Below are positions 7,742 to 17,417 of a stretch of DNA of 64,000 nt, piece after piece. The stretch covers positions 124,001 through 188,000 of the forward strand of contig NZ_JACIJD010000001.1 of NCBI RefSeq assembly GCF_014199205.1. Reading direction: 5' to 3'. The position numbers and the translations under genes are program-made. Position 1 is the stretch's first letter. The number at the start of each line of letters is the position of its first letter. The notes beneath the pieces were generated by a model. That model ran no database searches, was not told where the DNA came from, and saw only the letters and a program-made list of their open reading frames with translations. The DNA is from Muricoccus pecuniae. Lineage in GTDB: Bacteria > Pseudomonadota > Alphaproteobacteria > Acetobacterales > Acetobacteraceae.

Positions 7742-10732
7742 TTGAGGCTGTACGAGATTCCGGCCCACCGCCCCTTCCTCGACGATCTCGCCTATGGCGT
7801 GCTCGCCATGGCCGATGGGCTGGACGATCCGGCGGCGCTCGCCCGCACCACCATCCTCCTGCCCACCCGCCGCGCCGCGCGCTCCTTGCGCGAAGCCTTC
7901 CTCCGCGCCTCCGGCAAGCCCGCGCTGCTGCTGCCCCGCCTCCGCGCGCTCGCCGGCCTCTCGACCGAGGATGCGGAGGAGCTGTCCCTCCCCGCCCTGC
8001 TGGACGAGCCGCCGGCGGTGGACCCCGCGCGGCGCCTCTCCGTGCTGACCGAGGTGGTGATGCGCCTGCCGCCGCATCTCGGCGGCCCGAGCAACCCGGA
8101 CCAGGCCTGGCGCCTCGCGCTGGAACTCTCGACGCTGCTGGACGAAATGGCGCTGGAGGGATGCGACCCCGAGGGCATCCCGGACCTCGTCACGGGCGAG
8201 CTGGCGACGCACTGGAAGATCACCCACGAGTTCCTCGGCGCCGCCATCCGCTACTGGCACGCCTGGCTCGACGAGCAGGGCCTCTCCGACATCGGCGCGC
8301 GCCGCGTCGTCACGCTGCGCGCCCAGGCCGCCGCCTGGCGCGACAGCCCGCCGAAGGACCCTGTGATCGCGGCCGGCATCGGCATCGGCGGCACCATCCC
8401 CGCCGCGACCGAGCTGCTGCGCGCCATCGCCCGCATGGAGAAGGGCGCGGTGGTGCTGCACGGCGCGGGGGAGGAAATGGATGCCGGGCTGTGGGAGGTG
8501 CTGCGGGAGGCGAACAGCCACCCGCTGAACGGCACCGCCCGCCTGCTGCGCGGCATGGACGCCACCGCCGCCGACCTGCGCCCCTGGCCCTACCGCGCCC
8601 CGGAGGCGCCCGCGCCGAACGAGGCCCGCGCCGAGCTTCTCGCCCGCGCCCTGCGCCCGGAGGAGGGCATCGCCTGCTGGCAGGAGAGGGAGCCCGAGCG
8701 CTGGCGCCCCGCCCTCTCCGGCCTGGACGTGCTGATCGCCCCGGACGAGGCGGGCGAGGCCGCCGCCATCGCGCTCCTGCTGCGGGAAGCCCTGGAGACC
8801 CCCGGCGCCCGCGCCGCGCTGGTGACGCCGGACCGCGACCTGGCCCGCCGCGTCTCGGTGGAGCTGCTGCGCCACGGCATCCTGGCCGACGACTCCGCCG
8901 GCCAGCCGCTGGGCATGACGCCGGCCGGCGCCTTCCTGCGCCAGATCGGGCGGATGGTGGAGGAGGGCTTCGCGCCCATCCCGCTGCTCGGCTGCCTGAA
9001 GCACCCGCTCTGCTCGGGCGGCATGCCGCGCCAGGCCTGGATGCAGGCGGTGCGCGAGCTCGAGCGATACGCGCTCCGCGGCCCGCGCCCCGGCGCCGGG
9101 CTGGAAGGGCTGCGCCGCGCCGCCGAGGCGATCCGCCACGAGGAGCCGCGCGCCCGCGTGCGCGCGATGCTCGACGCGCTGGAGGCGGCGCTCGGCAACT
9201 TCCGCGCGCTGGAGCGCGAGGTGCGCCCGCCGGCGGACCTGCTGGCCGACCATCTCGCCGCCGCCGAGGCCCTCGCCTCCACCGACGAGCTTCCCGGGGG
9301 CTTGCGCCTCTATCGCGGCGAGGAGGGCGAGCCGCTGGCCGTGCATCTCGCCTCGCTCGAGCCCGCCATGCGCGCCCTGCCGCCGCTGGAGGCCGCCGCC
9401 TGGCCCGCGCTGTTCGACGCGCTGCTGGAAGGCCCGCTCGCCCCGGGGGTGCGCACCGTGCGCGGGCGCAAGGGCGCCTCCCACCCGCGCGTGCAGATCC
9501 TCGGCCTCCTCGAAGCCCGGCTCCAGTCCTTCGACCGCGTGGTGCTCGGCGCGCTGGAGGAGAGCGTCTGGCCGCTCGCGACCGATCCCGGCGCTTGGAT
9601 GAGCCGCCCGATGCGCGCCGCCTTCGGCCTGCCCGCGCCCGAGGCGCGGATCGGCCGCGTCTGCGCGGACTTCTTTCTCTCCGCCCTCTCGGCACCGCGC
9701 GCGACGCTCTCCCGCGCCCGCAAGCGCGGCGGCTCGCCCACGGTGGCCGCGCGCTGGCTGACGCGGATCGAGACCTTCCTCAACGGGCAGGGGCTGGGCG
9801 GGCTGGAAACCTCGCCCGCCACGGGCTGGGCGGGGCTGCTCGACATGCCCGACGTGGCGCGCCCCTGCGCCCGCCCGGCCCCCGCGCCGCCCGCGGCCCT
9901 GCGCCCGCGCCGCATCGGCGTAACCGATGTGTGGCTGCTGAAATCCGACCCCTACGCATGGTATGCCAAGCGCGTGCTGAAGCTGCGCCCCCTCGATGAT
10001 CTCGACGCCGAGGCGGATGCGGCGGAGTACGGCAACATCGTCCACCACATGGTTTCGCGCTGGCTGACGCTCTGCGACGGCGACCCCCGCTGCACCGAGG
10101 CCGCCGCGCATTTCGAGGCGGCCACGGAGGAGGCGCTGGCCGAGTTCGCGCCGCGCCCGGGCCTCGTCGCCTACTGGCGCCCGCGCCTCGCGCGCATCGC
10201 GGAATTCGTGCTCGATGAGGAGCGGCGGCGGGACGGCGTGGCGACCCGGCACGCCGAGATCAGCGGCGGCATCGAGCTTCCCTGCGGCGTGCGGCTGGAA
10301 GGCCGCGCGGACCGGGTGGACGTCATGAAGGACGGCAGCCTCGTGCTGATCGACCTCAAGACCGGCGCGCCCCCGAACAACAGCGAGATCGCGGACGGCC
10401 GCGCGCCGCAGATGCCGCTGGAGGCCGCCATCGCCGCGCGCGGCGGCTTCGCCGGCATCCCCGCCGCCGGGGTCTCCTCGCTGGAGCACTGGCACGTCTC
10501 CGGTGGCTGGGAGGCCGGCACCGCCGTTCCCTTCCGCCCGAAGGACTCCACCCTGCCGGAGGTGAGCGAGAACGCCTTCGAGGCGCTGAACACGCTCGTC
10601 CAGGACTTCCTGCTGGGCGACCGCCCCTTCCTCGCCCGCCCGCACCCCGCGCGCGCGCCCAAGGGGGACGAGTACGACCATCTCTCGCGCCTGGCCGAAT
10701 GGGGCGGCGCGGAAGGGGGCGATTCCGCGTGA
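7742..10732 (+). CDS. addB: Double-strand break repair protein AddB
   Basis: 996 residues from a TTG start at 7742 with AGGGGA eight bases upstream; no in-frame ATG fits. N-terminus RLYEIPAHRPFLDDLAYGVL is typical of alphaproteobacterial AddB. The N-terminal helicase-like part has LLPTRRAARSLREAF where Walker A would be, so it is probably not an active ATPase. The C-terminal PD-(D/E)XK nuclease is seen as LEGRADRVDVM and LIDLKTG (Asp871, Lys873). No CxxC iron-sulfur pair appears near the C-terminus, unlike Firmicute AddB. With AddA it resects double-strand ends for RecA loading. Coupled to addA by a GTGA overlap. Confidence 0.93.
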   Translation: MRLYEIPAHRPFLDDLAYGVLAMADGLDDPAALARTTILLPTRRAARSLREAFLRASGKPALLLPRLRALAGLSTEDAEELSLPALLDEPPAVDPARRLSVLTEVVMRLPPHLGGPSNPDQAWRLALELSTLLDEMALEGCDPEGIPDLVTGELATHWKITHEFLGAAIRYWHAWLDEQGLSDIGARRVVTLRAQAAAWRDSPPKDPVIAAGIGIGGTIPAATELLRAIARMEKGAVVLHGAGEEMDAGLWEVLREANSHPLNGTARLLRGMDATAADLRPWPYRAPEAPAPNEARAELLARALRPEEGIACWQEREPERWRPALSGLDVLIAPDEAGEAAAIALLLREALETPGARAALVTPDRDLARRVSVELLRHGILADDSAGQPLGMTPAGAFLRQIGRMVEEGFAPIPLLGCLKHPLCSGGMPRQAWMQAVRELERYALRGPRPGAGLEGLRRAAEAIRHEEPRARVRAMLDALEAALGNFRALEREVRPPADLLADHLAAAEALASTDELPGGLRLYRGEEGEPLAVHLASLEPAMRALPPLEAAAWPALFDALLEGPLAPGVRTVRGRKGASHPRVQILGLLEARLQSFDRVVLGALEESVWPLATDPGAWMSRPMRAAFGLPAPEARIGRVCADFFLSALSAPRATLSRARKRGGSPTVAARWLTRIETFLNGQGLGGLETSPATGWAGLLDMPDVARPCARPAPAPPAALRPRRIGVTDVWLLKSDPYAWYAKRVLKLRPLDDLDAEADAAEYGNIVHHMVSRWLTLCDGDPRCTEAAAHFEAATEEALAEFAPRPGLVAYWRPRLARIAEFVLDEERRRDGVATRHAEISGGIELPCGVRLEGRADRVDVMKDGSLVLIDLKTGAPPNNSEIADGRAPQMPLEAAIAARGGFAGIPAAGVSSLEHWHVSGGWEAGTAVPFRPKDSTLPEVSENAFEALNTLVQDFLLGDRPFLARPHPARAPKGDEYDHLSRLAEWGGAEGGDSA

Positions 10733-13700
10733 ACGAAGCCCTCTCGGCGCGGGTCCGCGCGCGCTACGCGCAGCAGGCGGCGTCCGATCCCCGCATCTCC
10801 GCCTGGGTGGGCGCCTCCGCCGGCTCGGGCAAGACGAAGGTGCTGACGGACCGCGTGCTGCGCCTTCTCTTGCGGGAGGACACGCAGCCCGGCCGCATCC
10901 TCTGCCTCACCTTCACCAAGGCCGCGGCGGCGGAGATGGCGACGCGCCTCGCCCTGCGGCTGGGCCAGTGGTCCGTGCTGGAGGAGCCCGCGCTGCGGCA
11001 GGCGCTGGAGGACCTCACGGGCCAGCCGCCGACCCGCGCCGAGATCGAGACCGCGCGCCGCCTCTTCTGCCGTGTGCTGGAGCAGCCCGGGGGCATGCGG
11101 ATCGCGACGATCCACGCCTTCTGCCAGTCGCTGCTCCGCTCCTTCCCGCTGGAGGCGAGGCTGCCCCCCGCCTTCACCCTGCTGGAGGAGGCGGACAGCG
11201 CGACGCTGCTGGCCGAGGCGCGCGAGGCCGCGCTGGCCGGCCGCGCCATCCCGGAGGAGGCGCTGGCCGGCCTCGCGCGGCTCGTCTCCGCCGACAGCCT
11301 GGCCAAGGCGCTGCGCGAGCTGGTGGGCAAGCGCGAGCGCCTGCGCCCCCTGCTGGAGCGCGCGGACGGCCACGCCGCGGCGCTGCGCGAGTGCCTTGAG
11401 ATCCCGGGGGAGGAGACGGAGGAGACCCTTCTCCTCCGCCTCTGCTGCCCGCCGGATTCCTTCCGCGAGGCGCTGTCCACCCTTGCCCAGCACAAGAACA
11501 AGGGCCCGCGCGAGGCGGCGATGACGCTGCTCTCCATCCTGTCCGAGCCGGAGGAGGCGCGCGTCTCCCGCTGGCCCGCCTGGCAGGAGGCGCTGTTCAC
11601 GCAGAAGGGCGAGCCGCGCGCCGCGCTGGCGAAGGAGGCCGCCTTCGCCGAGGAGATGGCGCGGGTGGAGGCGCTGCTCTCCCGCTGGAGCGCGCACCGC
11701 CTGCTCGGCGCCACGGGATCGCTGCTCTCCGCCGCGCGGCCGGTGCTGGAGGACTACCGCGCGCGCAAGCAGCGCCGCGGCGCGCTGGATTTCGACGACC
11801 TCATCCACCGCGCCCAGGGCCTGCTGCGCGATCCCGGCTCGGCCTGGGTGCTGTTCAAGCTCGATGGCGGCCTCGACCACCTCCTGCTCGACGAGGCGCA
11901 GGACACGAACCCCGCGCAGTGGGGCATCGCCCAGGCGCTGGCAGAGGAGTTCTTCGCCGGCTCCGGCACGCGCGAGCCGGGCGACCGCACCCTCTTCGTC
12001 GTGGGCGACGAGAAGCAGAGCATCTTCGGCTTCCAGGGCGCCGACGCCCGCGGCTTCGCCGAGTGGGAGTCGCGCTTCGACGCGCAGGTGACGCGCGGCG
12101 GCTCGGTGTTCGAGCGCGTGCCGCTGAACGTCTCCTTCCGCTCCTGCGCGCCCGTGCTCAACCTCGTCGACCACGTCTTCGCCGATGGCGTGGCGCGCAA
12201 GGGCGTGGTGCGCGACGGCGTGATGCTGGAGCACTCGGCCGACCGCGCGGGCCATGCGGGGAAGGTGGAGATCTGGCCGCTCCTCGAGCATGCCGGGGCG
12301 GAGGCGCCCGAGCCCTGGATCGTCCCGCGCGATCCCGTGGCCGCGCAGGATTCCGAGGCCCTGCTCGCCCAGGCCATCGCCGCGCGCATCGGGCGCATGA
12401 TCCGGGAGGAGACGCTGCCCGCGCGCGGCGACCGTCCCATCCGCCCCGGCGACGTGATGGTGCTGGTCCGCCGCCGCACGCGTCTGATCGAGCTGCTCGT
12501 GCGCGAGCTGAAGAAGCGGGCCATCCCCGTGGGCGGCGTGGACCGGATCGAGCTGGTGAAGCAGATCGCGGTGCGGGACATGCTGGCGCTGTGCGACGTG
12601 CTGCTGCTGCCCGAGGACGATCTCGCGCTCGCCGCGCTGCTGAAGTCGCCGCTGATCGGCATGTCGGAGGACGACCTCTTCGCCCTCGCCCACGGGCGGG
12701 AAGGGCCGCTCTGGCACGTGCTGGTCAAGCGGCGGGAGGAGAGGTCGGCGATCGGCGCGGCCGCCTCCTGGATCGCGGCGCTGGCGGACCGCGCGGATCT
12801 CGTCACGCCCCACGCGCTGCTCTCGGAGGTGCTGGGCGAGCATGGCGGCCGCGCCCGCCTCCTCGCGCGGCTGGGCGCCGAGGCCGCGGAGGCGCTGGAC
12901 GAGCTGCTCTCCGCCGCGCTCCGCCACGAGAACCGCCACGCGCCCTCGCTGCAAGGCTTCGTGCAGTGGCTCCGCCGCGGCGGCGCCGAGGTGAAGCGGG
13001 AGATGGAGAACGCGGCGGATGCCGTGCGCATCATGACCGCGCACGGGTCGAAGGGGTTGCAGTCGCCCGTCGTCATCATCCCCGATATCGGCCGGGGCGG
13101 CGCGCGCGACACGCTGCTCTGGAGCCGCGGCGAGGCGGGAGAGGTGCCGCTGGAAGTCCCCCTCTGGGCGCCGCGCAAGGAGTTCCAGGCCGCCCACTGG
13201 ACCCGCGCGCGCGACGCCCGCGCCCATGCGGATGCGGAGGAGGAGAACCGCCTCCTTTACGTCGCGCTGACGCGGGCGGAGGACCGGCTGCTCGTCTGCG
13301 GCCTCGCCCCTCGCAAGCCGCCGGCCCACCCGCCCTGGCACACGCTGGTGAAGGAGGGATTCTTCCGCGGGCTGGAGGGCGGCAGGCCCGGCTTCGCCCG
13401 CGTGCCCTTCGACCCCGCGGCGCTCGGCCTGCCCGAAGGCTGCGGCTTCGGCCCGGAGGGATGGGAGATCACCACCGCGCAGGAGGCCGAGCCGAAGCCC
13501 GACCCCGCCGTGCTGCGCGCCGAGGCCGCCATCCTGCCGCACTGGGCCACCGTCGCCGCGCCCCCGGAGGCGAGCGAGGACCCCATCGCCCCCTCCCGCC
13601 TGGAGGGCGAGGCCGAGACCCCGGCCGCCCCGCACGGCGCGGGCGATCCCGGCGGCCGGCGCTTCCGGCGCGGGCTGCTGATCCACGGCCTGCTCCAGCA

Positions 13701-14178
13701 CCTGCCGGAGCACCCGGAATCCCGCTGGGAGGAGCTGGCCCGCCGCCACCTCGCCCGCCCCGGCCACGGGCTCGACCCCTCGGAGAGGGAAGCGACGCTG
13801 GCCGAGACGCTGGCGGTGCTGCGCCACCCCGCGCTGACGGGCGCCTTCGGGCCGGACAGCCTCGCCGAGGCGCCGCTGGCCGGGGTGGTCGGGGGCATCC
13901 CCATCGCGGGGCAGGTGGACCGGCTGCTGGTCGGGCCCGACCGCGTGCTCGTGCTGGACTACAAGACCAACCGCCCGCCGCCGGAGGAGGTTTCGAAGGT
14001 CCAGCCCGCCTATCTCCGGCAGATGGCGGCCTATCGCGCCGTGCTGCGCGCCGCCTGGCCCGGGCGGCGGGTGGAGTGCGCCCTCGTCTGGACCTGGTCC
14101 GGCCATGTCATGCCGCTGCCGGACGCGGTGCTGGACCCGCACGCGCCGGGCGCCTTGCCGCTGCATCGGGAATCGTGA
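10729..14178 (+). CDS. addA: Double-strand break repair helicase-nuclease AddA
   Basis: 1149 residues from a GTG at 10729 that overlaps the addB stop. UvrD/Rep-type helicase motifs are intact: Walker A ASAGSGKT (residues 29-36), LCLTFTKAAAAEM, DEAQDTNPAQ from residue 388, VGDEKQSIFGFQGAD, MTAHGSKGLQSPVVI, and LLYVALTRAEDRLLV. The C-terminal RecB-type nuclease has GQVDRLLVG and LDYKTNRPP (Asp1077, Lys1079). AddAB unwinds and degrades broken DNA ends until a Chi-like site, then promotes recombination; it also degrades linear foreign DNA. The end is followed by a short hairpin at 14195-14215. Confidence 0.95.
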   Translation: MNEALSARVRARYAQQAASDPRISAWVGASAGSGKTKVLTDRVLRLLLREDTQPGRILCLTFTKAAAAEMATRLALRLGQWSVLEEPALRQALEDLTGQPPTRAEIETARRLFCRVLEQPGGMRIATIHAFCQSLLRSFPLEARLPPAFTLLEEADSATLLAEAREAALAGRAIPEEALAGLARLVSADSLAKALRELVGKRERLRPLLERADGHAAALRECLEIPGEETEETLLLRLCCPPDSFREALSTLAQHKNKGPREAAMTLLSILSEPEEARVSRWPAWQEALFTQKGEPRAALAKEAAFAEEMARVEALLSRWSAHRLLGATGSLLSAARPVLEDYRARKQRRGALDFDDLIHRAQGLLRDPGSAWVLFKLDGGLDHLLLDEAQDTNPAQWGIAQALAEEFFAGSGTREPGDRTLFVVGDEKQSIFGFQGADARGFAEWESRFDAQVTRGGSVFERVPLNVSFRSCAPVLNLVDHVFADGVARKGVVRDGVMLEHSADRAGHAGKVEIWPLLEHAGAEAPEPWIVPRDPVAAQDSEALLAQAIAARIGRMIREETLPARGDRPIRPGDVMVLVRRRTRLIELLVRELKKRAIPVGGVDRIELVKQIAVRDMLALCDVLLLPEDDLALAALLKSPLIGMSEDDLFALAHGREGPLWHVLVKRREERSAIGAAASWIAALADRADLVTPHALLSEVLGEHGGRARLLARLGAEAAEALDELLSAALRHENRHAPSLQGFVQWLRRGGAEVKREMENAADAVRIMTAHGSKGLQSPVVIIPDIGRGGARDTLLWSRGEAGEVPLEVPLWAPRKEFQAAHWTRARDARAHADAEEENRLLYVALTRAEDRLLVCGLAPRKPPAHPPWHTLVKEGFFRGLEGGRPGFARVPFDPAALGLPEGCGFGPEGWEITTAQEAEPKPDPAVLRAEAAILPHWATVAAPPEASEDPIAPSRLEGEAETPAAPHGAGDPGGRRFRRGLLIHGLLQHLPEHPESRWEELARRHLARPGHGLDPSEREATLAETLAVLRHPALTGAFGPDSLAEAPLAGVVGGIPIAGQVDRLLVGPDRVLVLDYKTNRPPPEEVSKVQPAYLRQMAAYRAVLRAAWPGRRVECALVWTWSGHVMPLPDAVLDPHAPGALPLHRES

Positions 14179-14194
14179 CATTCAGCCCCCGGAA

Positions 14195-14215
14195 CGGCCC
14201 GCACCAAGCGGGCCG
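14195..14215 (+). terminator. Hairpin after addA, possible weak terminator
   Basis: An eight-base-pair stem (CGGCCCGC with GCGGGCCG) closes a five-base loop, 16 bases past the addA stop and just before the next start. No T-run follows, so it may attenuate rather than end the addAB transcript. Confidence 0.35.
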
Positions 14216-14231
14216 CTGGGGAACGCCTGGA

Positions 14232-15239
14232 ATGATCACCCGCCGCACTCTCGGCGCCGCCGCGCTCGGCCTGCCGATGCTCCACCTCGCCGCGCCGCGC
14301 GCCGCCGTGGCGCAAGGGGCCAGTGTGGGTGCCGGGGCGGGCGCCTATCCCGAGCGGCCCGTCACCCTCGTCGTGCCCTGGGCGGCGGGCGGCTCCACCG
14401 ATGCGGTGGCGCGCATCCTCGCCGCGCGGCTCTCGCAGGATACCGCCCGGTCCTTCGTGGTGGACAACCGCGCGGGCGCCAACGGCACGATCGGCTTCGC
14501 CTCCGTCGCCCGCGCGCGGCCGGACGGCTACACGCTGCTGGTGGGCACCATCAGCACCTATGCGATGGCGCCGCATCTCTACCAGCTCGCCTACGACAAC
14601 GACGCGGCCTTCACCGGCATCGGCCTCATCGCCGCGCAGCCGATGATCCTCGTGGTGCCGAAGAACTCGCCCGCCCGCACGCTGGCCGAGTTCATCGCCC
14701 TGGCCAAGCGGCCGGGCAGCAACATGACCTATGCCAATTCCGGCACGGGCAGCTCCACCCATCTGGCGACGGAGCTGTTCCTCCAGGCCGCCGGGCTGCA
14801 GCTGAACGATGTCGGCTACCGCGCCGGCGCCCAGGCCGTGCAGGGCACGCTGCAGGGCGAGGTCTCCATGGTGATCCAGGCGGCCTCCGGCCTGCTGCCG
14901 CTGATCGGGTCGGGCGAGCTGCGGCCGCTCGCCATCTCCTCTCGCGAGCGGAGCCCCGTCGCCCCGGAGATCCCGACCTTCCGCGAGCAGGGCTTCCCCG
15001 ATTACGAGGCGGTGGAGCACATCGCGCTCCTCGCCCCCGCCGGCACGCCCGCGCCGATCGTCTCCCGCATCAACGAGCTGGCCCGCGCCGCCATGACCGC
15101 CCCGGAGACGCGCGAGCGCCTCGCCGCCCTCGCCGTCGCGCCCGAGACGCAGCGGCCGGAGGAATGGGCGGCCTACAACGCCGCGGAGAACAGGAAGTGG
15201 CGCGAGGTGATCCGCTCGCGCGACATCAAGGTGCAGTAG
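14232..15239 (+). CDS. Bug-family (TctC) tripartite tricarboxylate transporter binding protein
   Basis: 335 residues. The signal peptide is of Tat-like form (MITRRTLGAAALGLPML, cleavage near AVAQ). The mature protein shows family hallmarks: YPERPVTLVVPWAAGGSTDA, VVDNRAGANGTIG, DGYTLLVGT, MTYANSGTGSSTHLATELF, and a GVGYRAGAQAVQ-like segment (VGYRAGAQAVQGTLQGEV). The family binds organic acids in the periplasm and hands them to a TctAB permease. No tctA or tctB lies nearby, so it is an orphan binding protein, as is common for the Bug family. Ligand unknown. Confidence 0.9.
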   Translation: MITRRTLGAAALGLPMLHLAAPRAAVAQGASVGAGAGAYPERPVTLVVPWAAGGSTDAVARILAARLSQDTARSFVVDNRAGANGTIGFASVARARPDGYTLLVGTISTYAMAPHLYQLAYDNDAAFTGIGLIAAQPMILVVPKNSPARTLAEFIALAKRPGSNMTYANSGTGSSTHLATELFLQAAGLQLNDVGYRAGAQAVQGTLQGEVSMVIQAASGLLPLIGSGELRPLAISSRERSPVAPEIPTFREQGFPDYEAVEHIALLAPAGTPAPIVSRINELARAAMTAPETRERLAALAVAPETQRPEEWAAYNAAENRKWREVIRSRDIKVQ

Positions 15240-15274
15240 CGGCGCCCGGGGCGGGCCTCCTCTACGGGGCCCGA

Positions 15275-15300
15275 GCCCTTTTCCCCCGGAGGGGAAGGGC
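15275..15300. terminator. Possible convergent-gene terminator hairpin
   Basis: GCCCTTTTCCCC (15275-15286) can pair with GGGGAAGGGC (15291-15300) with a two-base bulge. It lies between the stop codons of two convergent genes (14232-15239 and 15306-16004). No clear U-tract. Confidence 0.3.
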
Positions 15301-15305
15301 CGGTG

Positions 15306-16004
15306 TCAGGCGGCCAGGGCCTGGGCCGCCTGGGCGTTGCGGACCTGCACCAGGGTGAACAGCCCGCCGGGCGGGCAGGACTCCAGCGCCTCGACCTCCG
15401 CATCGCCGTCCAGCAGGTCGGAGAGCGCGAAGTCCGGGTGCCAGCCGAGCACGCGGGAGAGGGGGGCCATGGTGCGCTCCACCCACCAGCGCGGGCCGTC
15501 CTGCGCCGCGAAATGGTTCACGAAGAGCAGCCGCCCGCCCGGCCGCACCACCCGCGACATCTCGGCGAAGAGCCGGCGCGCGTCGGGCACGACGCTGGCG
15601 GTGAACATGGCCACCGCGATGTCGAAGGAGTCGTCGGCGAAGGCCATGCGCTCCGCGTCCATCTCGATCAGCCCCTCGACATGGGAGAGGTTCTCGGCCG
15701 CGACACGCTCGTTCGCCTTCTCCAGCATCTCCCGCGAGAGGTCGATGCCGACCACCCGCTTGTCCCGGCGATAGCGGGGCAGCGCCAGGCCGGTGCCCAC
15801 CCCCACCTCCAGCACGCGGTTCCCGGGCAGGCGGTTCACCGCCGCCACCGCCCGCTTGCGGCCGAAGGAGGAGACGCCGCCGAAGACCGCGTCGTACACG
15901 CCGGCCCAGCGGCGATAGGCGTCCCGCACGGCCCCCGCGTCCAGCACCGCGCGCTTGTGGTCGCGCGCGGGATCGGCGGTCATCTCGGGCAGGGTCCGCG
16001 CCAT
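15306..16004 (-). CDS. SAM-dependent methyltransferase, PmtA-like (phosphatidylethanolamine N-methyltransferase)
   Basis: 232 residues from the ATG at 16004; a TTG at 16070 would add 22 residues without family support. The N-terminus AYRRWAGVYDAVFGG, SAM loop VLEVGVGTGLALPRYR, GIDLSREML, and the late motif MSRVVRPGGRLLFVNHFA match the Rhodobacter-type soluble Pmt enzymes. These methylate phosphatidylethanolamine stepwise toward phosphatidylcholine at the inner membrane face. A UbiE-like quinone methyltransferase is the alternative. Monocistronic, convergent with the Bug gene. Confidence 0.75.
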   Translation of the reverse strand: MARTLPEMTADPARDHKRAVLDAGAVRDAYRRWAGVYDAVFGGVSSFGRKRAVAAVNRLPGNRVLEVGVGTGLALPRYRRDKRVVGIDLSREMLEKANERVAAENLSHVEGLIEMDAERMAFADDSFDIAVAMFTASVVPDARRLFAEMSRVVRPGGRLLFVNHFAAQDGPRWWVERTMAPLSRVLGWHPDFALSDLLDGDAEVEALESCPPGGLFTLVQVRNAQAAQALAA

Positions 16005-16117
16005 GTGTTGTTCGTGATCCGATGCGGTGGGACGGGGAAGGGCGCTAAACCACGGGGCGGCCCGGCGCAAGCGCGGGGGTTGCCCAGGGGCTTCAATCCG
16101 CGGGGAGGACGAGGGTT

Positions 16118-17350
16118 TCAGCCCGCCCCGCCACCGTCGGCGCCGGCCGAGGCTCCCTGCGAGGCGCCCTGGCGGATGAGCCGCACCCGGCGCCCCTCCA
16201 CCCCAAGGGCGAGGTCGCCGTCGCGCAGGGCCAGCGCGTCCGCCCCGAAGACGCGGCGGCGCCAGCCCTGGAGGGCGGGCAGGTCGCCCGGGGCGTCGGC
16301 CGCCAGCCGGTCCAGCTCCTCCGAGCTGGCCAGCAGGCGGGGGGCCACCTGGTGCTCCTCGGCCTTGGCGGCGAGCAGCACCTTCAGCAGCGCGACCAGC
16401 GCCGGAGAGGGGGAAGGGCCGGCCCGCTCGCGCGGAACCTCGGGCAGCTCGGCATCCGGCAGCTCCTTCGCGGCCTCGATGGCGGCGATGAGGGAGGCGC
16501 CGGACTTGCCGCGAGCGAAGCCCTCGGTCACGCCGCGGGCGCGGGCCAGGGCGGCGGCGTCGGCGGGGGCGGTGGCCGCCACCTCCAGCAGGGATTCGTC
16601 GCGCAGCAGCCGCTGGCGCGGGATGTTCACCCGCTGCGCCTCCCGCTCCCGCCAGGCCGCGATGGCGCGCAGCGTGGCGAGGAAGCGGCGGTTGTTCGTG
16701 CGCGGGCGCAGCTTCTCCCAGGCGCTGTCGGGATCGGTGCCGTAGGTGGCGGGGTCGGTCAGCGCCGCCATCTCCTCCGCCACCCAGTCCAGCCGCCCCT
16801 CCCGCGCCAGCCTCTCGCGCAGCGCGGCGTAGATGCGGCGGAGATGCGTCACATCCGCCGCCGCATAGGCGATCTGGGCCGGCGAGAGCGGGCGGGCGGA
16901 CCAGTCGGAGAAGCGGTAGGCCTTGTCGATCTGCGCGCCCGCCAGCGCGCGGGCGAGGCTGTCATAGCTCGCCTGGTCGCCGAAGCCGGCCACCATGGCG
17001 GCGATCTGGGTGTCGAACATCGGCTGCGGGGTCCCGCCGAAGCGCAGGAGGAAGATCTCCACGTCCTGCCGGCAGGCATGGAAGACCTTCACCACCTGAT
17101 CGTCCGCGAGCAGGGCGCCGAGGGGGGAGAGGTCGATCCCCGGGGCGAGGGCATCCACCACCGCCGTGTCCCGCTCGCCCCCGAGCTGCACCACGCAGAG
17201 CTCCGGCCAGTAGGTCCGCTCGCGCATGAACTCCGTGTCCACCGTCACGAAGGGCTCCTGGCGCAACCGCTCGCAGAGCGGGACGAGCTCCTCGGTGGTG
17301 GTGATCAGCACGGGCTCGGGATCGGCGCTGGCGGCGGGGCGGCGGGACAT
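16118..17350 (-). CDS. rnd: Ribonuclease D
   Basis: 410 residues. The DEDDy 3'-5' exonuclease domain is complete: motif I VTVDTEFMRERTYWPELC (Asp38, Glu40), motif II VFHACRQDVEIF, motif III YAAADVTHL. An HRDC domain follows at about residues 210-290 (LRAIAAWREREAQRVNIPR). RNase D trims 3' ends of tRNA precursors and other stable RNAs. The C-terminal Gly/Ala/Ser-rich tail (last 15 residues) is probably disordered. Monocistronic. Confidence 0.93.
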   Translation of the reverse strand: MSRRPAASADPEPVLITTTEELVPLCERLRQEPFVTVDTEFMRERTYWPELCVVQLGGERDTAVVDALAPGIDLSPLGALLADDQVVKVFHACRQDVEIFLLRFGGTPQPMFDTQIAAMVAGFGDQASYDSLARALAGAQIDKAYRFSDWSARPLSPAQIAYAAADVTHLRRIYAALRERLAREGRLDWVAEEMAALTDPATYGTDPDSAWEKLRPRTNNRRFLATLRAIAAWREREAQRVNIPRQRLLRDESLLEVAATAPADAAALARARGVTEGFARGKSGASLIAAIEAAKELPDAELPEVPRERAGPSPSPALVALLKVLLAAKAEEHQVAPRLLASSEELDRLAADAPGDLPALQGWRRRVFGADALALRDGDLALGVEGRRVRLIRQGASQGASAGADGGGAG

Positions 17351-17417
17351 GCGCGCCCTTTAAGGGAGGAACGCGCGCCCCACAAATCCCCGGCGTGAAC
17401 GGGCCGCTTCCCGCCCC

